From contig DAXK01000043.1 of assembly GCA_002506365.1 (NCBI GenBank), forward strand, positions 1 to 55,357: a stretch of 55,357 nucleotides of DNA, in the 5' to 3' direction. Source of the stretch: an archaeon UBA583 (GTDB taxonomy: Archaea; Nanobdellota; Nanobdellia; Woesearchaeales; UBA583). Both the position numbers and the translations under genes were made by a program. The notes under the pieces were generated by a model. The model searched no databases. It was given only the letters and a program-made list of their open reading frames with translations, and was not told the DNA's origin. Below are positions 8,511 through 16,692 of the stretch, piece after piece; positions within the stretch are counted from its first letter, which is position 1, and each line of letters starts with the position of its first letter.

Positions 8511-8765
8511 ATGAAGAAAATTGTTTATCAAGAAAACTTTGCATTTATTTATTTTACAAAAGAATTCTACGATAAACAAAAAATTGAAAACTCAATTTTA
8601 AACTATTCTGACTTTGTAACACACAATCTAGGAGAACTTGGAAAATACTTAGTTCTAAAAATATCATTAAAAAATAATGACTACACATTAAAAACATTAG
8701 CAGAAGAAATTTCAAATTATGTATTATCTGAACAATTTCAAAAAAATCAAGAGGAAAATAAATAA
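8511..8765 (+). CDS. Small HxsD-like protein (paralogue), upstream of DP2
   Basis: This 84-residue paralogue of the protein at 7480 shares the FxFIYF start, a central helix with NYSDFV and a C-terminal TLKTLAEEISNYV helix. The TATATAAA box at about 8480-8487 is centred 26 bases before its ATG. Its stop is two bases before the start of the polymerase gene, so they are almost certainly co-transcribed and translationally coupled. No function is assigned. Confidence 0.65.
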   Translation: MKKIVYQENFAFIYFTKEFYDKQKIENSILNYSDFVTHNLGELGKYLVLKISLKNNDYTLKTLAEEISNYVLSEQFQKNQEENK

Positions 8766-8767
8766 AA

Positions 8768-10963
8768 ATGGCTCAAAGACAAGTATATCACGATTTAGTT
8801 GAAAATAAAACAAATATTGAAAATGAAACATTAGAAATATTAAAAAATCCATTTCTAAATAGACCAAGTATTGAACAAGCAATTGAAATTTCAACAAAAT
8901 ACAAAATTGCTCTTCACCCAAGACATTTATTTTACTGGAACGAATTAACCTCAAACCAATTAATTGAATATTTAGAAGATTTAAAATCATCCCAAATAAA
9001 CTCAGACTCAATTTTTATTACAACAACTCCAAATATGAAAAAATTCTACGAAAACTTAGGAATTGAACATGATTTAATTTCACAAGATGAAAAAAGTTCA
9101 ATTATTGAAATTCAACAACTAAACTCTAAAATTTTATTTACAAATCTAGGAATTGCTAAAAGTAACTGGTTTAACAAATCAAGTTTTCAATTAAGAATTG
9201 ATGAATTAATTAAAGAAACAAAAGCAAATTTAGGGTTATCAAGTTTAGAAATTATTAACTTATCAAACTTTATTGAAATTAGAGATAAAGGTGGAACATA
9301 TATTGGATGTAGAATGGGAAGACCTGAAAAAGCAAAAATGCGTGATTTTGATGGTAGACCAGCCGGACTATTCCCAATCTCAGACAACGGAGGAAGAATG
9401 AGAAACATCATGGAAGCTGTTAAAAAAACTGGTAAAATTACATCAAATTATAGTTTTTTTTTATGTCCAAACTGTGATAAAGAAACAATTTATCCAAGAT
9501 GTCAAATTTGTAAAACTAAAACTGAAAAAATGTATTTTGAAAAATTTACTGATGTTGAAGTTAAAAAAGACCACGAAAAAGCAGTAAGATGGAAAAGAGC
9601 AGATTTAGAACTTAAAACATATATTGACGAAGCAAGAGATATCTTAAAAGATGTAAACCTTCCAAAATCCCTAAAAGGAATTGAAAAAACTGAAAACCGT
9701 TACAGAATTCCTGAACACTTAGCAAAATCATTTTTAAGACAAAGAAATAATGTTTTTGTAAACAAAGATGGAACTTCAAGATTTGATATGATTGAAATGG
9801 GATTAACTCACTTTAAACCAAATGAATGTGGGACATCAATTGAAACTCTAAAAAAATTAGGATACCATTACGATTACTTAGGTGAACCATTAACAAAAGA
9901 TTCACAAATTATTGAAATTCTACCTCAAGATGTAATCTTACCAGACTGTGAAGCAAGTGGAGATGAATTAGCATCAGACTATGTAATTAGAACTGCAAAC
10001 TTTGTAGACGATGAATTAATTCACCTTTATAATCAAAAAGCATTTTATAACTTTAAAACAAAAGAAGATACAATCGGACACCTACTAATTGGGCTTGCGC
10101 CACACACATCATCAGGAATTATTGGAAGAATTATTGGATATTCTAAAACTCAAGGATGTTTTTCTCACCCAGTTTGGCACGCAGCCCAAAGAAGAAATCT
10201 AGATGGAGATGAAAACGGAGTAATGTTATTAATGGATGGACTAATTAATTTCTCAAGAGAATACTTGCCTGACAGACGTGGATCTAGAACAATGGATACA
10301 AGTTTAGTATTAACAGCTCACCTATATCTTGACCAAATTGATGATGAAGTTCATGGAATGGATATTGTAGACTATTACCCATTAGAATTTTACAGACAAA
10401 ATAAAAATTATGTATCACCAAAATCAGTTAAAATTGAACAAGTAGACCACAGACTATCAGTAAAAGATACTGATGAAAGATATTTAGGATATGGATTTAC
10501 CCACTCAAACGAAGATTTAAATGATACAGTTTTATGTTCATCATATAAATCAGTTCCATCAATGCAAGAAAAAATGGACTTACAATTATTAATTGGAACT
10601 CAAATTAGAGCAGTTGACGAGCACAAAGTTGGAACATTTATTATTGATAAACATTTTATGAAAGATATTAAAGGTAACTTAAGAAAATTCTCCATGCAAA
10701 AATTCAGATGCACAAAATGTAATATTTCATATAGAAGACCACCATTAAATGGAAAATGCACTCAATGTAAAGAACCAAATATTAACTTTACAATCCACGA
10801 AGGATCAATTAAAAAATATCTAGGACCAAGTTTTAGTATTTGTGAAAGATTTAATGTTGACCCATATATTGTAGAAACATTAGAATTAGCAAACTTAAGA
10901 GTAGAAGGAGTATTTGGAAAAGAACTAGAGAAACAAAAATCATTAAATTCATTTTTCAAGTAA
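8768..10963 (+). CDS. polC: DNA polymerase D large subunit (DP2), C-terminal catalytic half
   Basis: This is the catalytic half of archaeal replicative DNA polymerase D. The 731 residues align with DP2 from roughly residue 520 onward of a full-length protein of about 1260. The N-terminal half, with its usual YYAGP(I/V)RSSGGT motif, is absent, so DP2 must be split here. Visible features are GGTYIGCRMGRPEKAK (175-190), zinc ligands C233, C236, C245 and C248, the catalytic aspartates in NLDGDEN (D479, D481), and a second zinc motif CTKC...CTQC. The C-terminal PCNA-binding PIP box QKSLNSFF ends one residue before the stop. A disrupted copy of the last ~70 bases follows the gene. Confidence 0.93.
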   Translation: MAQRQVYHDLVENKTNIENETLEILKNPFLNRPSIEQAIEISTKYKIALHPRHLFYWNELTSNQLIEYLEDLKSSQINSDSIFITTTPNMKKFYENLGIEHDLISQDEKSSIIEIQQLNSKILFTNLGIAKSNWFNKSSFQLRIDELIKETKANLGLSSLEIINLSNFIEIRDKGGTYIGCRMGRPEKAKMRDFDGRPAGLFPISDNGGRMRNIMEAVKKTGKITSNYSFFLCPNCDKETIYPRCQICKTKTEKMYFEKFTDVEVKKDHEKAVRWKRADLELKTYIDEARDILKDVNLPKSLKGIEKTENRYRIPEHLAKSFLRQRNNVFVNKDGTSRFDMIEMGLTHFKPNECGTSIETLKKLGYHYDYLGEPLTKDSQIIEILPQDVILPDCEASGDELASDYVIRTANFVDDELIHLYNQKAFYNFKTKEDTIGHLLIGLAPHTSSGIIGRIIGYSKTQGCFSHPVWHAAQRRNLDGDENGVMLLMDGLINFSREYLPDRRGSRTMDTSLVLTAHLYLDQIDDEVHGMDIVDYYPLEFYRQNKNYVSPKSVKIEQVDHRLSVKDTDERYLGYGFTHSNEDLNDTVLCSSYKSVPSMQEKMDLQLLIGTQIRAVDEHKVGTFIIDKHFMKDIKGNLRKFSMQKFRCTKCNISYRRPPLNGKCTQCKEPNINFTIHEGSIKKYLGPSFSICERFNVDPYIVETLELANLRVEGVFGKELEKQKSLNSFFK

Positions 10964-11007
10964 CTAAAAAATTGAAAACAGAGTTTTTGGAAAATAAGTT
11001 GATTAAT

Positions 11008-11150
11008 TTAAGAGTAAAAGGAGTATTTGGAACTTTGTGAAATCTTTAAGAAAAACATTGTTTTTCGATTTCACAACGACTTAGAAATTGAGTATAAATT
11101 TTTTGAAAGAACTAGAGAAACAAAAATCATTGAATTAATTTTTCAAATAA
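11008..11150 (+). repeat. Copy of DP2 gene 3' end interrupted by a composite hairpin element (element A)
   Basis: Bases 11008-11031 repeat the DP2 segment ending GGAGTATTTGGA, and 11106-11150 repeat the last 45 bases of the gene with three changes. Between them lies an insert of about 74 bases (11032-11105). It begins AACTTTGTG, has a perfect 10-bp stem TTGTGAAATC/GATTTCACAA, then CGACTTAG, then AAATT-6-AAATT, and ends in a T-tract. CACAACGACTTAGAAATT matches the element after citryl-CoA lyase with a single mismatch. The copy has an in-frame stop before the PIP-box phenylalanines, and no promoter is evident. Confidence 0.85.
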
Positions 11151-11179
11151 TCCAATTTAAAAATAAATAATTTAAATAA

Positions 11180-11716
11180 TTATTTTAAATTTCTAACCCC
11201 AAGTAAATAATTCCCTTGATCAGAAAAAGAAACATTTTTCCAAAATCCAGTTTTTTGTTTATTATTTAAATAAGCATTTGAAAAACCAAGTTCAAAACCA
11301 AAATAATTTAAATTTTTCAAAAAAGGAGAATTCTCAAAATTATCTAACTCTGACATATTAAAAGTATCAGCACACAAAGTTTCTAAAATATCACAAGTTC
11401 TAGGTTCCTCAATATTCATAAAACCAATCCCCAAAACTTCAAAATTATCTATCATAGTCTCAATAGTTTTTCTAGTTATATCAAATACTCTCCCCGAATT
11501 AAAACCTGAATTAATATCCTCAATTCTTAAAATTTTAGAATTTAAATTATAATTTAAATTAATAAAATGAGAGTTTCCCAAATTACAATCCCCACTTGTA
11601 TAAACTACTTTAGAAATCGAACGAACAGAATTTTTTTTAAAATTTAATTTATCATCCCTAGACAAAAGTAAATCAGGGAACTTTTCCAAACCATTTTTTT
11701 CAATATTTAAATCCAT
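11180..11716 (-). CDS. Hypothetical protein
   Basis: This 178-residue soluble protein has no recognised family. It is asparagine-rich and has a C-terminal stretch DNFENSPFLKNLNYFGFELGF. The next gene upstream has a similar SPFL...DLGF segment and a similar DNF(E/D)V(L/V)G segment, so the two may be distant paralogues. It is probably transcribed with, or just after, that gene. Confidence 0.55.
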   Translation of the reverse strand: MDLNIEKNGLEKFPDLLLSRDDKLNFKKNSVRSISKVVYTSGDCNLGNSHFINLNYNLNSKILRIEDINSGFNSGRVFDITRKTIETMIDNFEVLGIGFMNIEEPRTCDILETLCADTFNMSELDNFENSPFLKNLNYFGFELGFSNAYLNNKQKTGFWKNVSFSDQGNYLLGVRNLK

Positions 11717-11763
11717 TCTAACTATTAAGTAGTAATTAATTTGGATTTATAAATATAATTAAA

Positions 11764-12216
11764 TTAATTCCTATAAGCATTTAAAGTATAAGTTCTTCTA
11801 TTCGGCAATTTAACAAAATTAATTCTATCAAAACCTAAATCATAAACACAATTTAAAAATGGAGATTTAAATTCTTCATCTCGCCCAATTAAACAAAAAT
11901 CTCCTACAACATCAAAATTATCCAATAAATTTTCTAAACTACTAACAGTTTTATCCTCAACAACATTAGAAAATTTTACTGACAAAACTCCAAGTAACTC
12001 ATCAAAAGAAGAAATAATACTTTTAGTTAAACCTCGAATAGAACTCTCATTATGAACTTGTTGAATTTCCAAATAATTATTAGAATGATTATAATTTACC
12101 AAAACATAAATATTTTCACCACCAATATTATTCTCATACTCATAAGTGTTTTCCCTCAATTCCCCAATATTATATAAATTAACACTAGAGCAAACAACTC
12201 TCTCAACTCCACCCAT
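11764..12216 (-). CDS. Hypothetical protein
   Basis: This 150-residue protein starts at the ATG at 12216 (MGGVERVV), four bases after the stop of the upstream membrane-protein gene. A longer frame exists, but its extra N-terminus only overlaps that gene's lysine-rich tail in another frame. The C-terminal KSPFLNCVYDLGFDRINF resembles the downstream neighbour. No function is assigned. Confidence 0.55.
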   Translation of the reverse strand: MGGVERVVCSSVNLYNIGELRENTYEYENNIGGENIYVLVNYNHSNNYLEIQQVHNESSIRGLTKSIISSFDELLGVLSVKFSNVVEDKTVSSLENLLDNFDVVGDFCLIGRDEEFKSPFLNCVYDLGFDRINFVKLPNRRTYTLNAYRN

Positions 12217-12220
12217 AAAA

Positions 12221-12655
12221 TTACTTTTCCTTAAAGTCTGCATCTTCAAATTTAACTTTTGGTTTTTTAATCTCTGATTTTTTACCTTTTGAAGATTTTG
12301 AATTAAAACCACTCTTTGAATTAAAAGCTTTCATATCCATCTGTTGATATAAAAGACCATTCTTAAAACTTGCCATCTCCAAAATACAAAAAATTATTCC
12401 TAAAAATCTTGCAACATACCCAAGCAAAGGAATTAAAGATAATCCTGCAAGCCCCACCAAAAATATTTCTAAAAAAATATTTAATAATCTTCCACGAATA
12501 ATTGAAATTAAAATTTGAACAATTAACAAAACTACAATCACTCTATAAACTTCATCAAAAAAAGTTGGAATCAATCCAATACCAAAACAAATCCCCATCG
12601 CTGAAGAAATAAAATATTGAACATTATCCATAATTTTATTATTTTTTTTTACCAT
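12221..12655 (-). CDS. Small membrane protein with lysine-rich tail
   Basis: This 144-residue protein has three hydrophobic segments between about residues 10 and 95. The C-terminal tail is hydrophilic and lysine-rich (SSKGKKSEIKKPKVKFEDADFKEK in part) and probably cytoplasmic. It heads a three-gene minus-strand cluster with two hypothetical proteins. No family is recognised. Confidence 0.55.
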   Translation of the reverse strand: MVKKNNKIMDNVQYFISSAMGICFGIGLIPTFFDEVYRVIVVLLIVQILISIIRGRLLNIFLEIFLVGLAGLSLIPLLGYVARFLGIIFCILEMASFKNGLLYQQMDMKAFNSKSGFNSKSSKGKKSEIKKPKVKFEDADFKEK

Positions 12656-12729
12656 AAAAATAAAGATAATTTAAATATTATAAATATTACCTATCCATAA
12701 TACATAAAATAAAAAATAAAAATACAAAA

Positions 12730-13260
12730 TTACCTAATTACTTGAAAATCTAAAACCTCTAAAACTCCAAGATAACTAGTTTTATCAACCCCATCATAAA
12801 CTGGAACTAAAGTTTTATACGCGCTCTGCTTAAACTCAACATCACTCCCACCAAACTCATCTGTCGGAGTATTATTATACACAGTAATATTTTTAATAGA
12901 ATTTAAATCAATATCATATAATTGAAACTCAATCTTACTAGTCCCCAATTTTTGTCTAAAAAATTCCTTCCCCTCAACAGTTTGAGAATAATTTCCCATA
13001 GCCTCCAAAGAAGTTTTATCAAACTCCTGATCAATATAACCTAACTCAGACTTATGAATTAAATTTAACTTTAAAATATAATCATATCTCTCAAAAGCTT
13101 TCTCTTTTTGTTGTTTTGCCATCTCCTCAGCAATCGCCTTAGAATTAGAATTATTATACCAAACAAAACCTACAACCAAAACAATATACACAATCATAAT
13201 AACTCCAATAGCTTCCCCAAACTGAACCTGACCAGAATTATTTTTTCGAAAATTAAACAT
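12730..13260 (-). CDS. Pilin-like or single-pass surface protein
   Basis: This 176-residue protein has a short basic N-terminus (MFNFRKNNSGQ), one long hydrophobic helix (about residues 19-35) and a soluble extracellular domain. The pattern RKNNSGQ-VQFGEAIG-hydrophobic core resembles archaeal class III (pilin-like) signal peptides, in which cleavage precedes the helix. No pilus assembly genes are nearby, so a simple membrane-anchored protein is possible. It is divergent from the membrane protein at 13316 and appears to share its TATA box. Confidence 0.55.
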   Translation of the reverse strand: MFNFRKNNSGQVQFGEAIGVIMIVYIVLVVGFVWYNNSNSKAIAEEMAKQQKEKAFERYDYILKLNLIHKSELGYIDQEFDKTSLEAMGNYSQTVEGKEFFRQKLGTSKIEFQLYDIDLNSIKNITVYNNTPTDEFGGSDVEFKQSAYKTLVPVYDGVDKTSYLGVLEVLDFQVIR

Positions 13261-13285
13261 AGATACTAAATAATTAAAAAATACA

Positions 13286-13293
13286 TTTATAAA
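13286..13293. promoter_or_regulatory. Palindromic TATA box between divergent genes
   Basis: TTTATAAA is its own reverse complement. Its centre is 26.5 bases before the plus-strand ATG at 13316 and 29.5 bases before the minus-strand ATG at 13260. No other good TATA sequence lies in the 55-base gap, so one box may drive both genes as leaderless or nearly leaderless transcripts. Confidence 0.5.
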
Positions 13294-13315
13294 CTTTATT
13301 TACTAAAATTAAATT

Positions 13316-13897
13316 ATGAAAACAAAAAGTAATAATTTATCATACCTACAAATGTTTAAATCAATTTTCAACTTTCAAACATTCACTAAGCAAGTATCAA
13401 ATAAAACACTAATCTTTGGAAACTTAACTCTCCTTACAGCAGTTTTAATTGTAACATTAATTACATCATTATTAACATATACATTTTCAGGAATATTAAA
13501 TCTAACTTCATTAATATTTATCGGACTCCCAACATTTTTACTAACAATTTTTTCATTTATGTATTTATTTTTATCAAGTTACGAGTCACTAAAACAAAAA
13601 TTTTTCAATAGTTATTTTATCTACACATTTATTACATTAAATTTTGTATTTATTGGAAATTTATTAACACTAATAAAAATGATTTCTCAAAATAATTTTT
13701 TAATTAATTTTGTAAATTTATTATTATTTTTAACAATAATTTATTATTTTATAACAATAACATTAACATTAAAAAACATATTTAAAATTAACTGGGAAAG
13801 AAGTTTTCTTACTCAAATTATGACATACATTGTGTTATCATTAGGAATTCTTGCTCAATACCTTACATATTTAATTTCAATTATTAAAAATAATTAA
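13316..13897 (+). CDS. Polytopic membrane protein
   Basis: This 193-residue protein has about five transmembrane segments and almost no soluble domain, and is Phe/Ile/Thr-rich. Its size and the late NWERSFLTQIMTYIVL segment vaguely suggest Yip1-like proteins, but this cannot be supported by sequence alone. Confidence 0.55.
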   Translation: MKTKSNNLSYLQMFKSIFNFQTFTKQVSNKTLIFGNLTLLTAVLIVTLITSLLTYTFSGILNLTSLIFIGLPTFLLTIFSFMYLFLSSYESLKQKFFNSYFIYTFITLNFVFIGNLLTLIKMISQNNFLINFVNLLLFLTIIYYFITITLTLKNIFKINWERSFLTQIMTYIVLSLGILAQYLTYLISIIKNN

Positions 13898-13993
13898 ATT
13901 ATTTATCCTAAATTTTCAAAAAAACTACATTATTTCTAAAAAAATTAAAAAACAAAACATCATATTTTTAAACTAAATTCTCTTATTTATACT

Positions 13994-14353
13994 ATGAATA
14001 GTGAAAAAATCATTTTAGCATTTGCAAAAGTAAAAGAAGATATGACATTTCTAAAAACAGAAATTGAAAAAGTATCAAAAGATAAAAAAAAAACTGAAAA
14101 AGCTCCTGATAAATCATTATTAGAATATAACTCAAAAATTGATGAAACAATTGATAAATTATCAAAATCAGTAATTAAAATTGAAAATGAATACAAAGAT
14201 GAAATTGATAAAACTCACAGAATTTTATCTAAACTAAAAGAAGATTTTGACAAAAAATTAGAACAAGAAATCTCAATTTTAAAATCTGACTTTGAAGAAA
14301 AATTATCAGATATCGAAAGAAATAATACTTTTGAAGGAGAGGATTTATACTAA
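13994..14353 (+). CDS. Coiled-coil protein
   Basis: This 119-residue highly charged protein is predicted to be almost entirely helical. A short start MNSEKIILAFAKVKEDM is followed by two long Lys/Glu-rich coiled-coil stretches (about residues 45-110). A TTTTTAAA box about 26 bases before the ATG supports an independent leaderless transcript. No enzymatic motif is visible. Confidence 0.6.
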   Translation: MNSEKIILAFAKVKEDMTFLKTEIEKVSKDKKKTEKAPDKSLLEYNSKIDETIDKLSKSVIKIENEYKDEIDKTHRILSKLKEDFDKKLEQEISILKSDFEEKLSDIERNNTFEGEDLY

Positions 14354-14411
14354 TTTTCCCAAAAGAAAATTAATTTTTATTTTACCCAAAAATTAAATAT
14401 TAAAAATAATT

Positions 14412-14735
14412 CTAATCAAAAGAACAATTTAAAAAATCCTTAACCTTATTCTCAACAGTATCTCCAAAAAATGTTTGTAAAACTTTTCCATCTTTAATTT
14501 GAACAAAAGTTGGATACATTTGAACTTGAAAAACTTCCATAGTATTTGGAATATCATCCTTATTAGCTGTAGCAATAACCACATCAGACCTACCACCAGC
14601 AGCACAAACTTCCTCAACCCAAGGCATCGCTTTCTCACAAAAAGGACAACCAGATTTGTGAATCATAACAAAACTATTCCCACTTGAGATTGTTCCCTTA
14701 AAATCATCATCAGATTTAATATGTCTTACATTCAT
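14412..14735 (-). CDS. Thioredoxin-fold protein (CPFC)
   Basis: This 107-residue thioredoxin/glutaredoxin-like protein has the active site CPFC at residues 30-33 and the cis-proline in MYPTFVQIKDGK. The active site resembles glutaredoxin-like thioredoxins more than classical WCGPC thioredoxin. It probably reduces protein disulfides in the cytoplasm, since no signal peptide is visible. A TATATATAA box at about 14754-14763 lies 25 bases before the ATG. Confidence 0.85.
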   Translation of the reverse strand: MNVRHIKSDDDFKGTISSGNSFVMIHKSGCPFCEKAMPWVEEVCAAGGRSDVVIATANKDDIPNTMEVFQVQMYPTFVQIKDGKVLQTFFGDTVENKVKDFLNCSFD

Positions 14736-14775
14736 AACTAAAACATAAAATAATTATATATAAAACTTTGTAGTA

Positions 14776-14829
14776 TAATTAGAAATAATAAATATAAATA
14801 ATAATTAGAAATAATAATTAGAAATAATA
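14776..14829. repeat. Short AT-rich repeat, three copies of TAATTAGAAATAA
   Basis: The 13-mer TAATTAGAAATAA (or nearly so) occurs three times between the NDK terminator and the thioredoxin promoter, the last two directly adjoining. It looks like replication slippage in an AT-rich spacer. Confidence 0.6.
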
Positions 14830-14838
14830 TCTGTAAAA

Positions 14839-14860
14839 AATGTAATTTAAAAATTACATT
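14839..14860 (-). terminator. Terminator hairpin of nucleoside diphosphate kinase gene
   Basis: Arms AATGTAATTT / AAATTACATT begin at the stop codon of ndk (minus strand) and are followed by TTTTTT. The stem-plus-T-tract layout is that of an intrinsic terminator. Confidence 0.6.
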
Positions 14861-15336
14861 AACTTTGAAAGTACAGTATCATACTTATCAAATAAATCTG
14901 ACTCAGCAAACCATAAATGAATTTCCTTCTCAGCATTCTCTTCAGAATCTGAAGCGTGAATAATATTTGGCATTTGACCACCAGTAGCATCAGCTCTAGC
15001 ATAAGTCATATGTGCAAAATCTCCTCTAATAGTTCCTGGAGCGGAAGAATGAGGTTCTGTAGCACCAACCATTTTTCTAACTAAAGAAATTGATTTAGCT
15101 CCTTCCCAAACCATAGCCATAACTGGACCAGAAACAATCATATCCTCTAAACCTGGATAAAAAGGCTTATCAACTAAATCAGAATAATGTTTCTTTGCAA
15201 AATCAGCATCAATATGCATCATTTTCATACCAACTAACTTTAAACCAACTGTTTCAAATCTAGACATAATTTGTCCAATAATTGCTCTCTTTACACCATC
15301 AGGTTTAATCATAACGAATGTTCTTTCGATTGTCAT
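14854..15336 (-). CDS. ndk: Nucleoside diphosphate kinase
   Basis: It transfers the terminal phosphate between nucleoside triphosphates and diphosphates through a phosphohistidine. The 160-residue protein has the complete family pattern: ERTFVMIKPDGVKR at the start, GATEPHSSAPGTIRGDFA, and the active-site NIIHASDS with His127. A TATATA box around 15360-15370 lies 25-27 bases before the ATG. It is a single-gene unit with its own terminator. Confidence 0.96.
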   Translation of the reverse strand: MTIERTFVMIKPDGVKRAIIGQIMSRFETVGLKLVGMKMMHIDADFAKKHYSDLVDKPFYPGLEDMIVSGPVMAMVWEGAKSISLVRKMVGATEPHSSAPGTIRGDFAHMTYARADATGGQMPNIIHASDSEENAEKEIHLWFAESDLFDKYDTVLSKLM

Positions 15337-15457
15337 AATTAAATTATTCTATAAACTAGTATATAAACTTTTAGTATATCAACCCAAAATAAAAAATAAA
15401 TTGTTACATCAAAAAAATCAACAACACATTTATATACATAAAAAATAAATATAAAAT

Positions 15458-16678
15458 ATGAACTTAAAAGAATTCGAAGGTAAATTCCTTCTAAATAAAT
15501 ATAACCTTAACATATCAAAAGGATTAACTATTTCTCAAGATTCAATAAAACAATCAGGACTTCAAATTGATAACTTTCCAGTATTTATAAAAGCTCAAGT
15601 ATTATCAGGAAAAAGAAAAGCCGCTGGCGGAATTCAAATAGCTCACAACTTAAAACAAGCAACTCTTGAAATTTCAACAATGTTTAACACTGAAATAAAT
15701 AACGAAAAAGTAGAACAAATATTAATTGACAAAGCAGTAGAATTTGACAAAGAATTCTACACATCAATAATGATTGACTCAAGAAGTAGAAGACCCCTAT
15801 TAATAATTTCAAACCAAGGAGGATCAGATATTGAAGAAATAAAAAAAACAAATCCAACATCAATTAGAACATTAGAAATTAATATTTTAAAAGGTATCCC
15901 AACAAGTGACATTCAAGCACTAACACACGACTTCGATTTTTCAGAAAAACAATTTAAAAACTTTAAAACAACAATTAATGAATTATATAAATGTTTTATT
16001 GAAAACGATTTAAAATTATTAGAAATAAACCCACTAGTATTAAATGAAAATTCAAATGAATTCACAGCTCTAGACTCTAAAACAATAATTGATGATAACG
16101 CAATGTATAGACAAAAAATCCCATTCCAATTAAGAACAGGATTAAGAGCAAAAACTATTTTAGAACAACGAGCAAACGATATAGATAAAGATGACCATAG
16201 AGGTGTTGCTGGAACATCATACATTGATTTTGGTGGAAACATAGCAGTTTTAGCAAGTGGTGGAGGAGCATCAGTAATTGCAATGGACGCACTAATTTCA
16301 TACGGAGGAAATCCAGCTAATTATACTGAATACTCTGGAAACCCGCCAGCAGAAAAAGTTACAAAACTAACAAATGTAGTTTTAGACCAACCAAACTTAC
16401 AAGGTCTTTGGGTTGTTGGAGGAACTGCAAACTTCACATCAATTTACGACACACTAAAAGCATTAATTGATGTAGTTATAGAAAGAGATTTTACTAAACC
16501 AATTGTAATCAGAAGAGCTGGACCTGAAGATGAAAAAGCATTTGATATGATTAGAGATTTAGCAGACAAACATAATTTAGATATAGAACTTTATGGAAGA
16601 GAAACACCAATTACACTCTCAGCAAAATATATTGTTGATAAAGTAAATAACGAAAAACACTTAGGAGGAAATATTTAA
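15458..16678 (+). CDS. ATP-citrate lyase / citryl-CoA synthetase beta-type subunit
   Basis: This 406-residue protein has an N-terminal ATP-grasp domain (FPVFIKAQVLSGKRKAAGGI, later ALDSKTIIDDNA) and a C-terminal flavodoxin-like ligase domain. The C-terminal half has GGGASV, NPANYTEYSG and VVGGTANFTSI. These match the ATP-citrate lyase N-terminal region (AclB type) better than succinyl-CoA synthetase SucC. With the next two genes it would convert citrate, ATP and CoA to citryl-CoA and then to acetyl-CoA and oxaloacetate. The TATA box (TTTATATA, about 15429-15436) is 26 bases before the ATG. A divergent succinyl-CoA synthetase cannot be fully excluded. Confidence 0.82.
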   Translation: MNLKEFEGKFLLNKYNLNISKGLTISQDSIKQSGLQIDNFPVFIKAQVLSGKRKAAGGIQIAHNLKQATLEISTMFNTEINNEKVEQILIDKAVEFDKEFYTSIMIDSRSRRPLLIISNQGGSDIEEIKKTNPTSIRTLEINILKGIPTSDIQALTHDFDFSEKQFKNFKTTINELYKCFIENDLKLLEINPLVLNENSNEFTALDSKTIIDDNAMYRQKIPFQLRTGLRAKTILEQRANDIDKDDHRGVAGTSYIDFGGNIAVLASGGGASVIAMDALISYGGNPANYTEYSGNPPAEKVTKLTNVVLDQPNLQGLWVVGGTANFTSIYDTLKALIDVVIERDFTKPIVIRRAGPEDEKAFDMIRDLADKHNLDIELYGRETPITLSAKYIVDKVNNEKHLGGNI

Positions 16679-16692
16679 ATAATATATAAAAA

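Noticed and set aside
12217..12312. N-terminal extension of the hypothetical protein at 11764
   Set aside because: It overlaps the upstream gene's lysine-rich tail in another frame; the ATG at 12216 follows that stop by four bases.
14750..14830. Degenerate composite element (ACTTTGTAG, then repeated TTAGAAAT)
   Set aside because: No hairpin pairing and no copy of a gene end; it fits the thioredoxin promoter plus slippage repeats.
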